Positions 52,749 to 62,500 of a stretch of DNA of 64,000 nucleotides are shown piece by piece. Below the pieces are notes generated by a model. The model worked only from the letters and a program-made list of their open reading frames with translations. It searched no databases and was not told the origin of the DNA. The translations under genes were made by a program, and so were the position numbers. Source of the DNA: a virus. Location of the stretch: the IMG/VR virus record IMGVR_UViG_3300044591_002420, positions 61,004 through 125,003 of that record; one strand, written 5' to 3'. The number at the start of each line of letters is the position of its first letter. Position 1 is the stretch's first letter.

Positions 52749-53158
52749 CTTCCAAATTTTCTAATATTACTTTTTGTATTACCAACTTCAATATATTTTT
52801 TTGTTTTTCGGTTTTCTATATCACGTTTCATCTCTCTTGATTCGGGATGACTTAAATCACCACGAACCATTCTAGAAAACATTCTTCCCTGCCTATAACC
52901 TTTTAGTTTATCAATTCTAGTCCTAACCTCTTTTTTAGTGTTGGGTAAATTACCACTGTCTGTTCTATAATCATCCCGGGATTTTTTATCATATTTGGCG
53001 CCTCTGTTTGCAGAATGAAACATGCGCCTGATTCCAGTTTGTCGATCTCTTAATAAAGTTGATCCTGTTGCTCTTTTGTTTCTTATGTCCTCTTTTTCTA
53101 AAGGACTAAGATTTTTTTCTTGTTTGGCCTCGGCCATAAACTCTCTATAAGTCTTCAT
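52745..53158 (-). CDS. Putative packaged basic protein
   Basis: 137 aa. Begins MKTYREFMAEA, the closest match here to T4 MKTYQEFIAEA. The rest is highly basic (K/R ~27 percent) with no fold recognised: RMFHSANRGAKYDKKSRDDY and RKTKKYIEVGNTKSNIRKF. Basic character suits association with packaged DNA. Confidence 0.7.
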   Translation of the reverse strand: MKTYREFMAEAKQEKNLSPLEKEDIRNKRATGSTLLRDRQTGIRRMFHSANRGAKYDKKSRDDYRTDSGNLPNTKKEVRTRIDKLKGYRQGRMFSRMVRGDLSHPESREMKRDIENRKTKKYIEVGNTKSNIRKFGR

Positions 53159-53161
53159 AGT

Positions 53162-53536
53162 TCAATAACCGTGTTTTGGAATTTGATGTGAATATTGACG
53201 TAGTATAACAGCAGCAGTAGCATTAGCCTCATTTTCAATATCGCTGCCATCACCACCATCCATCTCTTTACCACTCGCTTTTTGTTTATAATGAACCAAC
53301 TCATGAGCCAGTGTGCGATAAATGTCCATAGGATGACGTTCTGCAATCTGAATTCTTATCGTATCGTCAGAAAGATTATACATCCCAAAGGTCTTATGTT
53401 TCGCTGAAAATTCAGGATTATCAATAATAATAACATTAGGAGTTTCTTCTATTTCAAGATGATCACAAGCAAACTTAAGAAAGTCTTTGACTTGCGATCT
53501 TTTTGATTCAGTAAGAAATTCAGTGTACTTCTTCAT
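53162..53536 (-). CDS. Putative packaged zinc metallopeptidase
   Basis: 124 aa. MKKYTEFLTES at the N-terminus is capsid-targeting-like. TLAHELVHYKQ contains HExxH zinc-binding residues (~82-86); SDIENEANATAAVIL supplies a downstream glutamate as third ligand, the gluzincin order. VIIIDNPEFSAKHKTFGMY lies before it. Similar small peptidases occur in cyanophages. May act as a co-injected or maturation protease. Start overlaps the 53520 gene. Confidence 0.75.
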   Translation of the reverse strand: MKKYTEFLTESKRSQVKDFLKFACDHLEIEETPNVIIIDNPEFSAKHKTFGMYNLSDDTIRIQIAERHPMDIYRTLAHELVHYKQKASGKEMDGGDGSDIENEANATAAVILRQYSHQIPKHGY

Positions 53537-53882
53537 CTAGAATACTTTGAATCCAGTTTTCACTCATCGCTTCCATAATATTTCTTGCAGCTTTTTCGGT
53601 TTTTGCAAAATTATTGTCCACCAAATAAGCAATAATGGTATCAACTTCTTCTTTCACTAATTTTCTGACAGTTTCGCGTCTTTTATTGTGAAGATGTTCT
53701 ACATCCTTTCTTGTGAATTTTGGATCTGCAGCTTTTTTGGCACCCTTCTCAATATTTTTCTTCACTGCTTCAATATCAACAGCTTCACTAATACGATAGC
53801 GAATTCTTTCTGCATAAGGAAAGACTTCTCTCGTGACAGTACAACCATACATGTCATAATAAGAATCCAGTAATTCGTCCAT
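53520..53882 (-). CDS. Putative virion-associated protein with shared C-terminal module
   Basis: 120 aa. N-terminus DELLDSYYDMYGCTVTREVF; basic middle (KKNIEKGAKKAADPKFTRKD); C-terminus YLVDNNFAKTEKAARNIMEA then MSENWIQSIL matches the 50915 protein. First gene of the minus-strand late operon, 24 nt after a CTAAATA box. Overlaps the peptidase start by 17 nt. Confidence 0.65.
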   Translation of the reverse strand: MDELLDSYYDMYGCTVTREVFPYAERIRYRISEAVDIEAVKKNIEKGAKKAADPKFTRKDVEHLHNKRRETVRKLVKEEVDTIIAYLVDNNFAKTEKAARNIMEAMSENWIQSILDEEVH

Positions 53883-53905
53883 CGGGTGCGACTAGTAGAT
53901 AATCC

Positions 53906-53912
53906 TATTTAG
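53906..53912 (-). promoter_or_regulatory. Late-promoter-like CTAAATA box (leftward)
   Basis: Minus-strand CTAAATA (top TATTTAG), upstream of the gene starting at 53882. Divergent partner of the box at 53924. Confidence 0.55.
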
Positions 53913-53923
53913 AATTTTGACAC

Positions 53924-53930
53924 CTAAATA
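53924..53930 (+). promoter_or_regulatory. Late-promoter-like CTAAATA box (rightward)
   Basis: CTAAATA 64 nt before ATG 53994. The two divergent boxes are 11 nt apart and define the boundary between minus- and plus-strand virion genes. Confidence 0.55.
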
Positions 53931-53993
53931 ACCTTGGTGATTAAGGAACCACCTTAAAAGTTTCTCTTAATCCAAATTTAGGAGAATAGACTA

Positions 53994-54194
53994 ATGCCTG
54001 CTGTAGACCGCGATGTGATGTATATGCAAGAGACATTTGGTACCACTTGTCTCGCAACTGATTATGGTGCTCTTGAACTCCGGGAAGTAATTCACGATCG
54101 CAAAGATAAAAAAGTTAAAACTGAAGATAAAGAACTGTTTTCTCTAGAATCTTCTTGGGATTATGGTCTTGAACCGAATGTTATTAACGGCTAA
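53994..54194 (+). CDS. Small virion-region protein
   Basis: 66 aa with AGGAG 8-12 nt upstream. PAVDRDVMYMQETFGTTCLA, then a charged KDKKVKTEDKELF and WDYGLEPNVING. It sits between a late box and gp25, so a structural or assembly role is likely. No family recognised. Confidence 0.65.
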   Translation: MPAVDRDVMYMQETFGTTCLATDYGALELREVIHDRKDKKVKTEDKELFSLESSWDYGLEPNVING

Positions 54195-54197
54195 ATA
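54191..54197 (+). promoter_or_regulatory. Late-promoter-like CTAAATA box
   Basis: CTAAATA overlapping the stop of the previous gene, 20 nt before ATG 54217 of gene 25. Confidence 0.55.
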
Positions 54198-54216
54198 ACT
54201 CTTAATTTAGTATAAA

Positions 54217-54615
54217 ATGCCAGTAGAGCGGATAAGTCGTTCTTTTAAGGATATAAGTATTTCATTTGATGTTAATCCATTAACTCGTGATCTTATCGTA
54301 CTTAAAAACGAAACGGCCATTGTCCGCTCTATTCGCAATTTAATCTCAACAATAAAAGGAGAGATCCCTTATTCAGATAAAGGTAGTAATATTACTAATC
54401 TTTTATTTGAAAATATGAATTCCATAACTTCGTCGCTGATTGAAAGTGAAGTCACTGATACCATTACTCGCTATGAGCCTAGAGTGTCTCTTATAAGCGT
54501 AGTTGTGAATCCCGATTACGATAATAACACTTATGATATTGTAATTACATATACGATCGTAGGAATAGATGTTCCACCACAACAACTAACTCTGGTTCTT
54601 AATACCGTCCGATAA
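54217..54615 (+). CDS. 25: Baseplate wedge protein gp25
   Basis: 132 aa, the size of T4 gp25. SRSFKDISISFDVNPLTRDL, then KNETAIVRSIRNLISTIKGEIPY is the family hallmark (L-x-x-x-x-A-I-x-x-S-[IV]-x-N-L-[IL]), with PRVSLISVVVNPDYDNNTY and a C-terminal strand. gp25 is the TssE-like lysozyme-related wedge protein that starts sheath polymerisation at the baseplate. Its TAA shares a base with gene 6 ATG. Confidence 0.93.
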   Translation: MPVERISRSFKDISISFDVNPLTRDLIVLKNETAIVRSIRNLISTIKGEIPYSDKGSNITNLLFENMNSITSSLIESEVTDTITRYEPRVSLISVVVNPDYDNNTYDIVITYTIVGIDVPPQQLTLVLNTVR

Positions 54616-56513
54616 TGGCCATAGTCAATCTCACTTCACTAGATTTCAATGAAATAAAAGCCTCTTTAAGAGATTATCTTAGAGCCAATTCAAACTTTAG
54701 TGATTATGATTTTGAGGGTTCTAACTTTTCTACTATTATTGATATTCTTGCCTATAATACTTACATCTCCTCATATAATACCAACATGGTATCTAATGAG
54801 GTTTTTCTTGATTCGGCAACATTAAGAGAGAATGTTGTATCAAGAGCCAAAGAAATCGGTTACACTCCAAGATCCCGAACTGCCGCAAGAGCAAATATTA
54901 GTTTTACCGTTGATACCACCAATCTACCCATTAATCCAATCACACTGACTCTGAAAAAAGGAGTTGTCGTTACGAGTGATTCTTTTAACGGTGCTAGTTA
55001 CACTTTTTCTATACTTGAAGATATTATCGCACCAGTTATCAATAACATTGCAACCTTCAATAACATTTCAGTTTATGAAGGATCTTTTATTGTTCAGAAT
55101 TTTACCGTAGTTGATGATAATTCAAGATTTCGTCTTGATAACGAGGGAATTGATACTTCGCTTATTAATGTTCTTATTCGTGAGAGTAATCTAACAAACG
55201 TAACACAAAAATATAATCTTACTAAAAATCTTTTTAATGTAACGTCCACTTCTAAAGTTTTCTTTGTACAAGAAGTAGAAGACGAAAGATATGAACTTCT
55301 TTTTGGTGATGATATTTTTGGTAAGAAATTGGAGTCCAATACTCTTATTGATGTCTCTTATATTATTACAAGTGGTGAAGATGGTAATGGCATCGGAACA
55401 TTTAATTTCAATGGTAGAATTGTTGATAATAATGGTAGAATCGTAAATTCCGATATTTCTAAAATCACTACCAACACTCATGCTTTTGGTGGTAAGGCTA
55501 TTGAGTCTCTTTCTTCAATCAAAAAGTTTGCACCATTAAATTACTCCACACAACAAAGAGCCGTAACCGCCGCTGATTATGAGGCTATTATTCCTCAGAT
55601 CTATCCAGAAGCAGAATCGGTATCAGCTTTTGGTGGCGAAACATTAACACCACCCAAGTATGGAAAGGTTTATATTTCAATTAAGCCAATCAATGGACCA
55701 TTCGTTTCTAATGGTGTAAAAGATAATATCAAGACGCTACTTCGCAAATATTCTGTTGGCGGTATTGTTCCTGAAATTATTGATCTCAAATATCTTTACA
55801 TTGAATTTGAGTCTGCTGTTTATTATAATTCTAATTTTTCAACATCACCCGAAACTCTTAAAACCACAATTACCAATAACATAGAGTCTTACGCTAATTC
55901 TTCTGAATTGAATCGCTATGGTGCGAGATTTAAGTATAGCAAGTTTCTTAAAATTATTGACGAAAGCGATAGTGCAATAACATCAAATATTACAAAAATC
56001 ACAATCCGCCGTGGAATGAAGGCGGAGATCAATAAATTCGCGTTCTATGAAATTTGTTTTGGTAATGCAATTCATATCAACAAACAGACTGGTTATAATA
56101 TTAAGTCTACCGCATTTAGGATCGCGGGTTCAAGTTATGATGTTTATTTTTCAGATAGACCATCTAATGATGAAACTGGAACAATTTTCATCTTCCGCCT
56201 TGATGCATCTCAACAACCAGTTGTTATTAGAAACAACGTCGGAACAATAAATTACAAAAAAGGAGAGATTCTTCTTAACCCCATAAATATTACATCTACT
56301 CAAAAAACAGTAGGTTTTGATAATATTATTGATCTTAAAGTGACACCCAAATCAAACGATGTTATTGGTCTACAAGATCTATATTTACAACTGATTACAA
56401 GTTCAAGTACAGTAAATATGCTTTCTGATACTATCTCTTCTGGTTATGATATTTCAGGTGTCAATTATGTTTCAACTTCTAGCTATTTTAACGGAGAATT
56501 AATCATCAAGTAA
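54615..56513 (+). CDS. 6: Baseplate wedge protein gp6
   Basis: 632 aa (T4 gp6 is ~660). LTSLDFNEIKASLRDYLRAN then GSNFSTIIDILAYNTYISSYN, NMVSNEVFLDSATLRENVVS and AKEIGYTPRSRTAARANISF are the characteristic N-terminal block of gp6/baseplate-J proteins. RAVTAADYEAIIPQIYPEAE lies in the central part. gp6 dimers join wedges into the baseplate ring. Immediately downstream of gene 25, as in T4-like phages. Confidence 0.93.
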   Translation: MAIVNLTSLDFNEIKASLRDYLRANSNFSDYDFEGSNFSTIIDILAYNTYISSYNTNMVSNEVFLDSATLRENVVSRAKEIGYTPRSRTAARANISFTVDTTNLPINPITLTLKKGVVVTSDSFNGASYTFSILEDIIAPVINNIATFNNISVYEGSFIVQNFTVVDDNSRFRLDNEGIDTSLINVLIRESNLTNVTQKYNLTKNLFNVTSTSKVFFVQEVEDERYELLFGDDIFGKKLESNTLIDVSYIITSGEDGNGIGTFNFNGRIVDNNGRIVNSDISKITTNTHAFGGKAIESLSSIKKFAPLNYSTQQRAVTAADYEAIIPQIYPEAESVSAFGGETLTPPKYGKVYISIKPINGPFVSNGVKDNIKTLLRKYSVGGIVPEIIDLKYLYIEFESAVYYNSNFSTSPETLKTTITNNIESYANSSELNRYGARFKYSKFLKIIDESDSAITSNITKITIRRGMKAEINKFAFYEICFGNAIHINKQTGYNIKSTAFRIAGSSYDVYFSDRPSNDETGTIFIFRLDASQQPVVIRNNVGTINYKKGEILLNPINITSTQKTVGFDNIIDLKVTPKSNDVIGLQDLYLQLITSSSTVNMLSDTISSGYDISGVNYVSTSSYFNGELIIK

Positions 56514-56514
56514 T

Positions 56515-59500
56515 ATGAAAATTGAACTCTCATCTATTGTAGAAAATCAACTACCTCTCTATGTTAGAGAAGAATATCCTTTAGCTGCAGAGTTTATTAA
56601 GCAATATTACATATCAGATAATGCCAATAAGATCGTTCAAAATATTGATGAATATTTGGATCTTGATGTAATTTTTGATATTCCCGAAAGCACAATTCTT
56701 TTAAATTCAATTGATTTTGACGATGATGTTATTAATGTATCATCAACAAAAGGATTTCCTGAGACTTATGGTCTTCTAAAGATTGATAATGAAATAATTA
56801 CATATATCTCAAAAACTGATACCTCTTTTAATGGATGTATTAGAGGCTTCAGTGCAGTAGAAAGAGCAGCTTCTTCGCAACTTGTTTTTACTGATTCCAA
56901 CGCAGCAATTCATAATTCAGAATCAAAAGTTTATAATCTTAGTTCATTTTTTCTTAAAGAATTCTTTTTCAAGATCAAACAGAAAATTGCTCCGGGTTTT
57001 GAGAATCGCAATCTGTATTCTTCTCTTAACCAAGCTAATTTTCTAAAGCATCTTAAAGACTTTTATCAATCAAAAGGTACCGAAGAATCTTTTCGTCTAC
57101 TCTTTGCCGCTCTTTATGGAACCGATGTAAAACTCATTCTACCACGAGATCGGCTATTTTCAGCTTCCAATGCACAATATAGAGTTACAAAGAAACTTGT
57201 TGTTGAAGCACTTCAAGGAAATCCGAAGGAATTAGTTAATGGTACTATCTACCAAGATTCTGATGGTTTTATTCCGGAAGCAAGAGGAACAATTACCTAT
57301 ATTGAGCAGATTATCCGCAACAATAAGCCATATTTTATTATCAGTCTAGACTACGATTATGATAAAGATATTGATGTATCAGGTTCCCTAAAGAGTGAAT
57401 TCACCGTTCATCCACAAACACTAACTCTTTCTACATCAGAAGCTGGATCTTCATTTATTGATGTTGATTCCACAGTTGGATTTCCTGATAGTGGAACTCT
57501 CATCACGAAGAAAATAGATGATACCGATCTTGTTATTCAATATACTACCAAGAACTTAAATCAATTTCTTGGTTGTAGTGGAATAACTTCTCAAATTAAA
57601 CAAGGTTCTTCAATTCGGCTTGATTCTTTCGCCTACGGCTACAATTCTAATCAAGAAATTGTAAAGTTGAGAGTCACAGGTGTTCTTGATGAGCCTCAAT
57701 TTATTGATAACACAAATTCTTATAATCCAAAAGAAGAGTTTGAAATTGAAACATTAGGATTTCCTTCAGAAGATTTAAGAGCTAATAATTGGAATTTTAA
57801 TATTCCCCTGTCTTTTAATATCTCTAGTATTGAATTGCTTGATTATAGTGATCTTTCTTATAAAGTGGAGACCATTGATAATTGCGTATTTTCTGTTGGT
57901 GATAATTGCGTATTAGTATCACCATCTTCAAATGAGAATCCTGGAACAGTTTCCAATATTCTTAATAACAACACAATCGTCGCCAGTTTTGATTCTCTTG
58001 TTAATCTAGAACTAACTCACGTACTTAAAAAGATTATCACAAAAACTAGATTTCAAGATGCACCTGAACTTGACATTTATAATGCCAATGCACAAAATAC
58101 TTATATTGATTCCAATAAAAATGTCTACGTTCTTTCTCCTTCTTTACCCTCCTATCTATTCGCAGAACTTACAACCAATACCGGAAAAATAACATTCTCC
58201 GGAACATTCAATAATCAAATTAATCTACCAGACAATCATCCATTCTTTACTGGTGATATTGTCGTTTACCGACCTGAGAATTCAGCAAATAAGCTACTCA
58301 GTGAAGGAATCTATTTTATTAAAAAGATTGACGAGAAAACAATTAAACTCGCGCTCAGCAGAGAAAATCTTTACAATCAAACTTATGTTGAATTTTCCGG
58401 TACCATTACAAATAGCACTTTAGAATTCTTTGAGTTTACCGGATTGAATCTCACACCGAAGAGCATCCAACCCCAAAATCTGATTAGAGAGCTAGTCACA
58501 CCAAGGCTTTCCGGGCAGAGAAATGAGACTCCCTTAGCTGCTGTTGGTATTCTCAAAAATGGCGTTGAGATTATGAATTATAAATCTCAGCATCAAATTT
58601 TTTATGGTCCAATAACAAAAGTTGTTGCCACAGCTCCTGGTAGCGATTACGATATTATCAATCCTCCAACTTTAACACTAACAGATCAAAGTGGTTCGGG
58701 TGCAATTCTTCATCCGGCAATAACAGGATCACTAAAGAGAATTGATCTTTTATATTCGGGATTTGACTATATTGATGAACCTTCAATTACCATAAAAGGT
58801 GGCAATGGTAAAAATGCCTCGGCTAAGGCCAATCTTATTGAGTTTGAGCATATTGAATTTTTCAATGCGATTACTGATATTTCTTTAACTCAAGAGAATA
58901 TTGGGTTTTCAACTTATCACAAATTCCGACGTGGAGAAGAAATTGTTTATAATTCTAATGGTCAAATCCCAATCGGAGGATTAATTTCAAGCGAAAAATA
59001 TTTTATTAATGCCAAAAATGGTCAGAATGTATCTCTACATAAGAGTCAGTCTGATGCAATCTCAGGCATAAACAGTATTAATTTAACAGCTAAGAGCACA
59101 GGTTTACATTCATTAAAAACAATCAATAAGAAAAAGAAAATTGGTTCTATTTCAGTTTTAAGTGAAGGAGAAAATTATAAGTACCGGAAGAACCTGATTA
59201 CTGGTATTAACACTTCTACTGGTATTATTGAAGTAAAAGATCATAAATTTGAAAGTGGTGAATTAGTATTTTACAATACTACAACTACTCCATCAGTAGG
59301 TTTATCTAACAATACTCAGTATTATGTTAATATTATTGATAAAGATCATGTAATGTTAGCAGGAATCAATACTATCAAAACGGCTGATTTTAATTATGCC
59401 AGTAACCAATATGTTGGTATCACATCTTTTAGTTCTTCTATTCAATATCTTTCTTATCCCCCTATTGAAGTTGAAGTAAAGGGGAGAATTGGTGTAACGA

Positions 59501-62500
59501 CTTTTGATTCCACAACTTTTAATTCAGAAATTATTCCGATTTTCAGAGGTGGAATTGTAGATGTAACATTAGAGTCAGGAGGTGATTCTTATGGTTCTCA
59601 AGATATTTTAGATTACTCAATTGAACCAAAAATCACAATAACAAAAGGTAGTGGAGCGCAGCTAAAACCTATAATTAATAAAGGAAAAATTATAGGAGTT
59701 ATTATTCAATATGCTGGATCTAATTATATTTCAAATCCCGACATAATCGTTCAAGGGGATGGATATAACGCAGTTCTTGCACCAATTATTCAAAATGGTC
59801 TTATTGTTGATGTAGAAGTTATTTCTGGTGGATTTGGTTATACACCAGAAAAAACATTCATTACAATAAATTCTCCAGGTGAAGGTGCTCAGTTCAAAAC
59901 CGCGATTAGATCATGGAGGATCAATAATTTTGAAAAACTTTATATCTCAAATTATTTTAGTGAAGATGATGGAGTTATTGCTAATGCACTCAATCCCAAT
60001 AATGGATTACAATATTATCATCTTTTTGCACCAAGAAAGCTAAGATCGTCAACATATTCAAAGAATATCTTAAATGGTGTTACTGTTTTCCAAAAAGATC
60101 TTCAGGTAGACCAAAACAACAAAGAAATAGATTCCACCGCACACTCACCTATTTTAGGTTGGGCATATGATGGCAATCCGATTTATGGTCCTTATGGTTA
60201 CACAACAAGCTTTAATTCAACGAATATAAAACAGTTAAAAAGTGGTTACACATTAAAAACAAATTTACAACTTGGAAGTGAAAATAGACCAGATCAAAGC
60301 ATCTACGCTGCGGGAATGTTTGTTGAGGATTATGAATACACCGCTGCTGGGGATCTAGATGAACATAACGGTCGTTATTGTGTAACTCCAGAGTTCCCCA
60401 ATGGCGTTTATGCATATTTTACCACCTTTGAAGATGTTGCGTCAACTTCTGGTGCATTTGTGAACTACAAAAAGCCGAAGTTTCCTTATGTTATAGGTAA
60501 TTCTTTCTATTCTAAGGCAATTGATTTTAACTTTGATCCAAAATCAAACCAATCCCAAGTCAATTTTAGTGATTTAGGATTACTAAGAAATACTTTACCA
60601 TATAATTTGAAATCTAACAACACTAATTATGAAGGACTATTGTTACCTTATGAAGTAAAAAAAGCTATTTTTACTATAAAAACAGTAAATCCGTCAAATA
60701 TTAATAAAATTGACGTACTTTATGGTGGAGATGGATATAAGGTCAACGATACTATTGAACTGGAGAGCAATAATTTAGCAAAAATCTCAAAAATTAGAGG
60801 AAAATCAGTAACCGGAGTTGCCTGTTCTGAGAATTTCGTAGAAAATCTAGAACTCCTGTCTAAAAATAGTGAATTAATAGCTTATTCTGCCACGCCCCAT
60901 CCATTTAAAGATGGCGATTCCCTATTTTTTAGTTCTTATGGTGGTAAAAATACAAAACAAAAGGTAAAAATTAGAGAAAATCAGCTTATTTTATCAGTTG
61001 GAGTACAATCAAGTAGTATTACCGGAATTGTTACTCATTTTAATGTCTATGGAAATCTTTCAGAAGACGATATAAAACCAAATGATGTCTATAAAGTCGG
61101 AAATGAAGAAATAAAAATTCTAACGGTTGATAATATTGGGTCAAGAGTCTGGATAGAAAGACAATATAATGGAACATCGGGGATAAACTCTTTTCCTGTG
61201 GGATTTGCTTTCACTGAAAAATCAAGAAAGTTGATTTTTTCCAATAATATTGGAATTAGTAGCAATATAATCAACAACCAGTATTATTTTAAGCCTTCTG
61301 AATCTGTGGGCTTAGGTACTACCACTACTAATAGAGTTTTTATTGGTTCCCCTGGTGTTGGAGCAACTTTTATTGATATTCCAGCAAGATCAATTTATCT
61401 TGAAAATCATAATTTACAAACTAATACAAAACTATCTTATAGTGCTCATGGAAATCAACCAATTTCAGTTTTAATTAATGGTGTAACTGGAGCGCTTCTT
61501 AACACATTTTCAAGTCTTTATGTTGCAAGATATAATGATAATTTAATTGGTCTTTCAACAACTCCCATCGGAATTGGATCTACTGGATCTTTTATTGGTA
61601 TTGGTACAACCACATCTCTTTTGAGTTTTACAAATTTTGGTGACGGTTCGTACCATAGTTTTAACACACAATATACATCATTAAAAGGTGATGTGATTAA
61701 ACAGGATATTATTGTATCAGCCGCCTCAAGTCACAATTTAAGTCTTGAAGATAATATTAATCTTTCTGTAATTTCTGGAATAACAACTCATATTAGACTA
61801 AAATATTCCGATTATAATAGAAGAATTACATCAAAAGAAGTATCAATTCAAAATGTTGACATTGACAATAATATACTAAAATTCAACGAACATTCTTTTA
61901 AAACCGGTGAAAGGGTAATCTATACTACAACATCAAGTATTTCAGGACTCAATAACAACGGAATTTATTATGTCATATCTATAAACAAATTTAAGTTAAA
62001 ACTTGCAACCTCAAAATATAATGCAGAAAATCTTATTGGAGTAGATTTACAATCTGGTGGTTCGGGTTCACTTTCGTCTATCAATCCACCTTTGAGACTT
62101 GAAAGAAATTCCACTATCGTTTTTGATCTCTCTGATTCTTCTCTTGGTTATGTGAAAAATGGTTTTTCATATTCGGCATTTTCTTTTGATGTATATTATG
62201 ATCCGGAATTAAATTTCTCCTATTTTAATAATGGAAAATCTCCCCAATTAAATCTAACTTTTTCTGGTAGTATTGGAGTTAATACTGATGCAAGAGCAAC
62301 TCTTAAAATAGATGTATTTACTCCTTCATTTCTTTATTATGATCTAAAGCCCCTCAATAGGGAAGTGCCTACAGTCAAATATGAAAAAGTTATTGATATT
62401 AATCAAATCAATTATAACACTCTTCGGATTGAAGAATCATCACTCAGCGGGAATTATAAAATTAAGTCCTTCGGAGAAGATACTTTTGTTCTAGAGCCTA

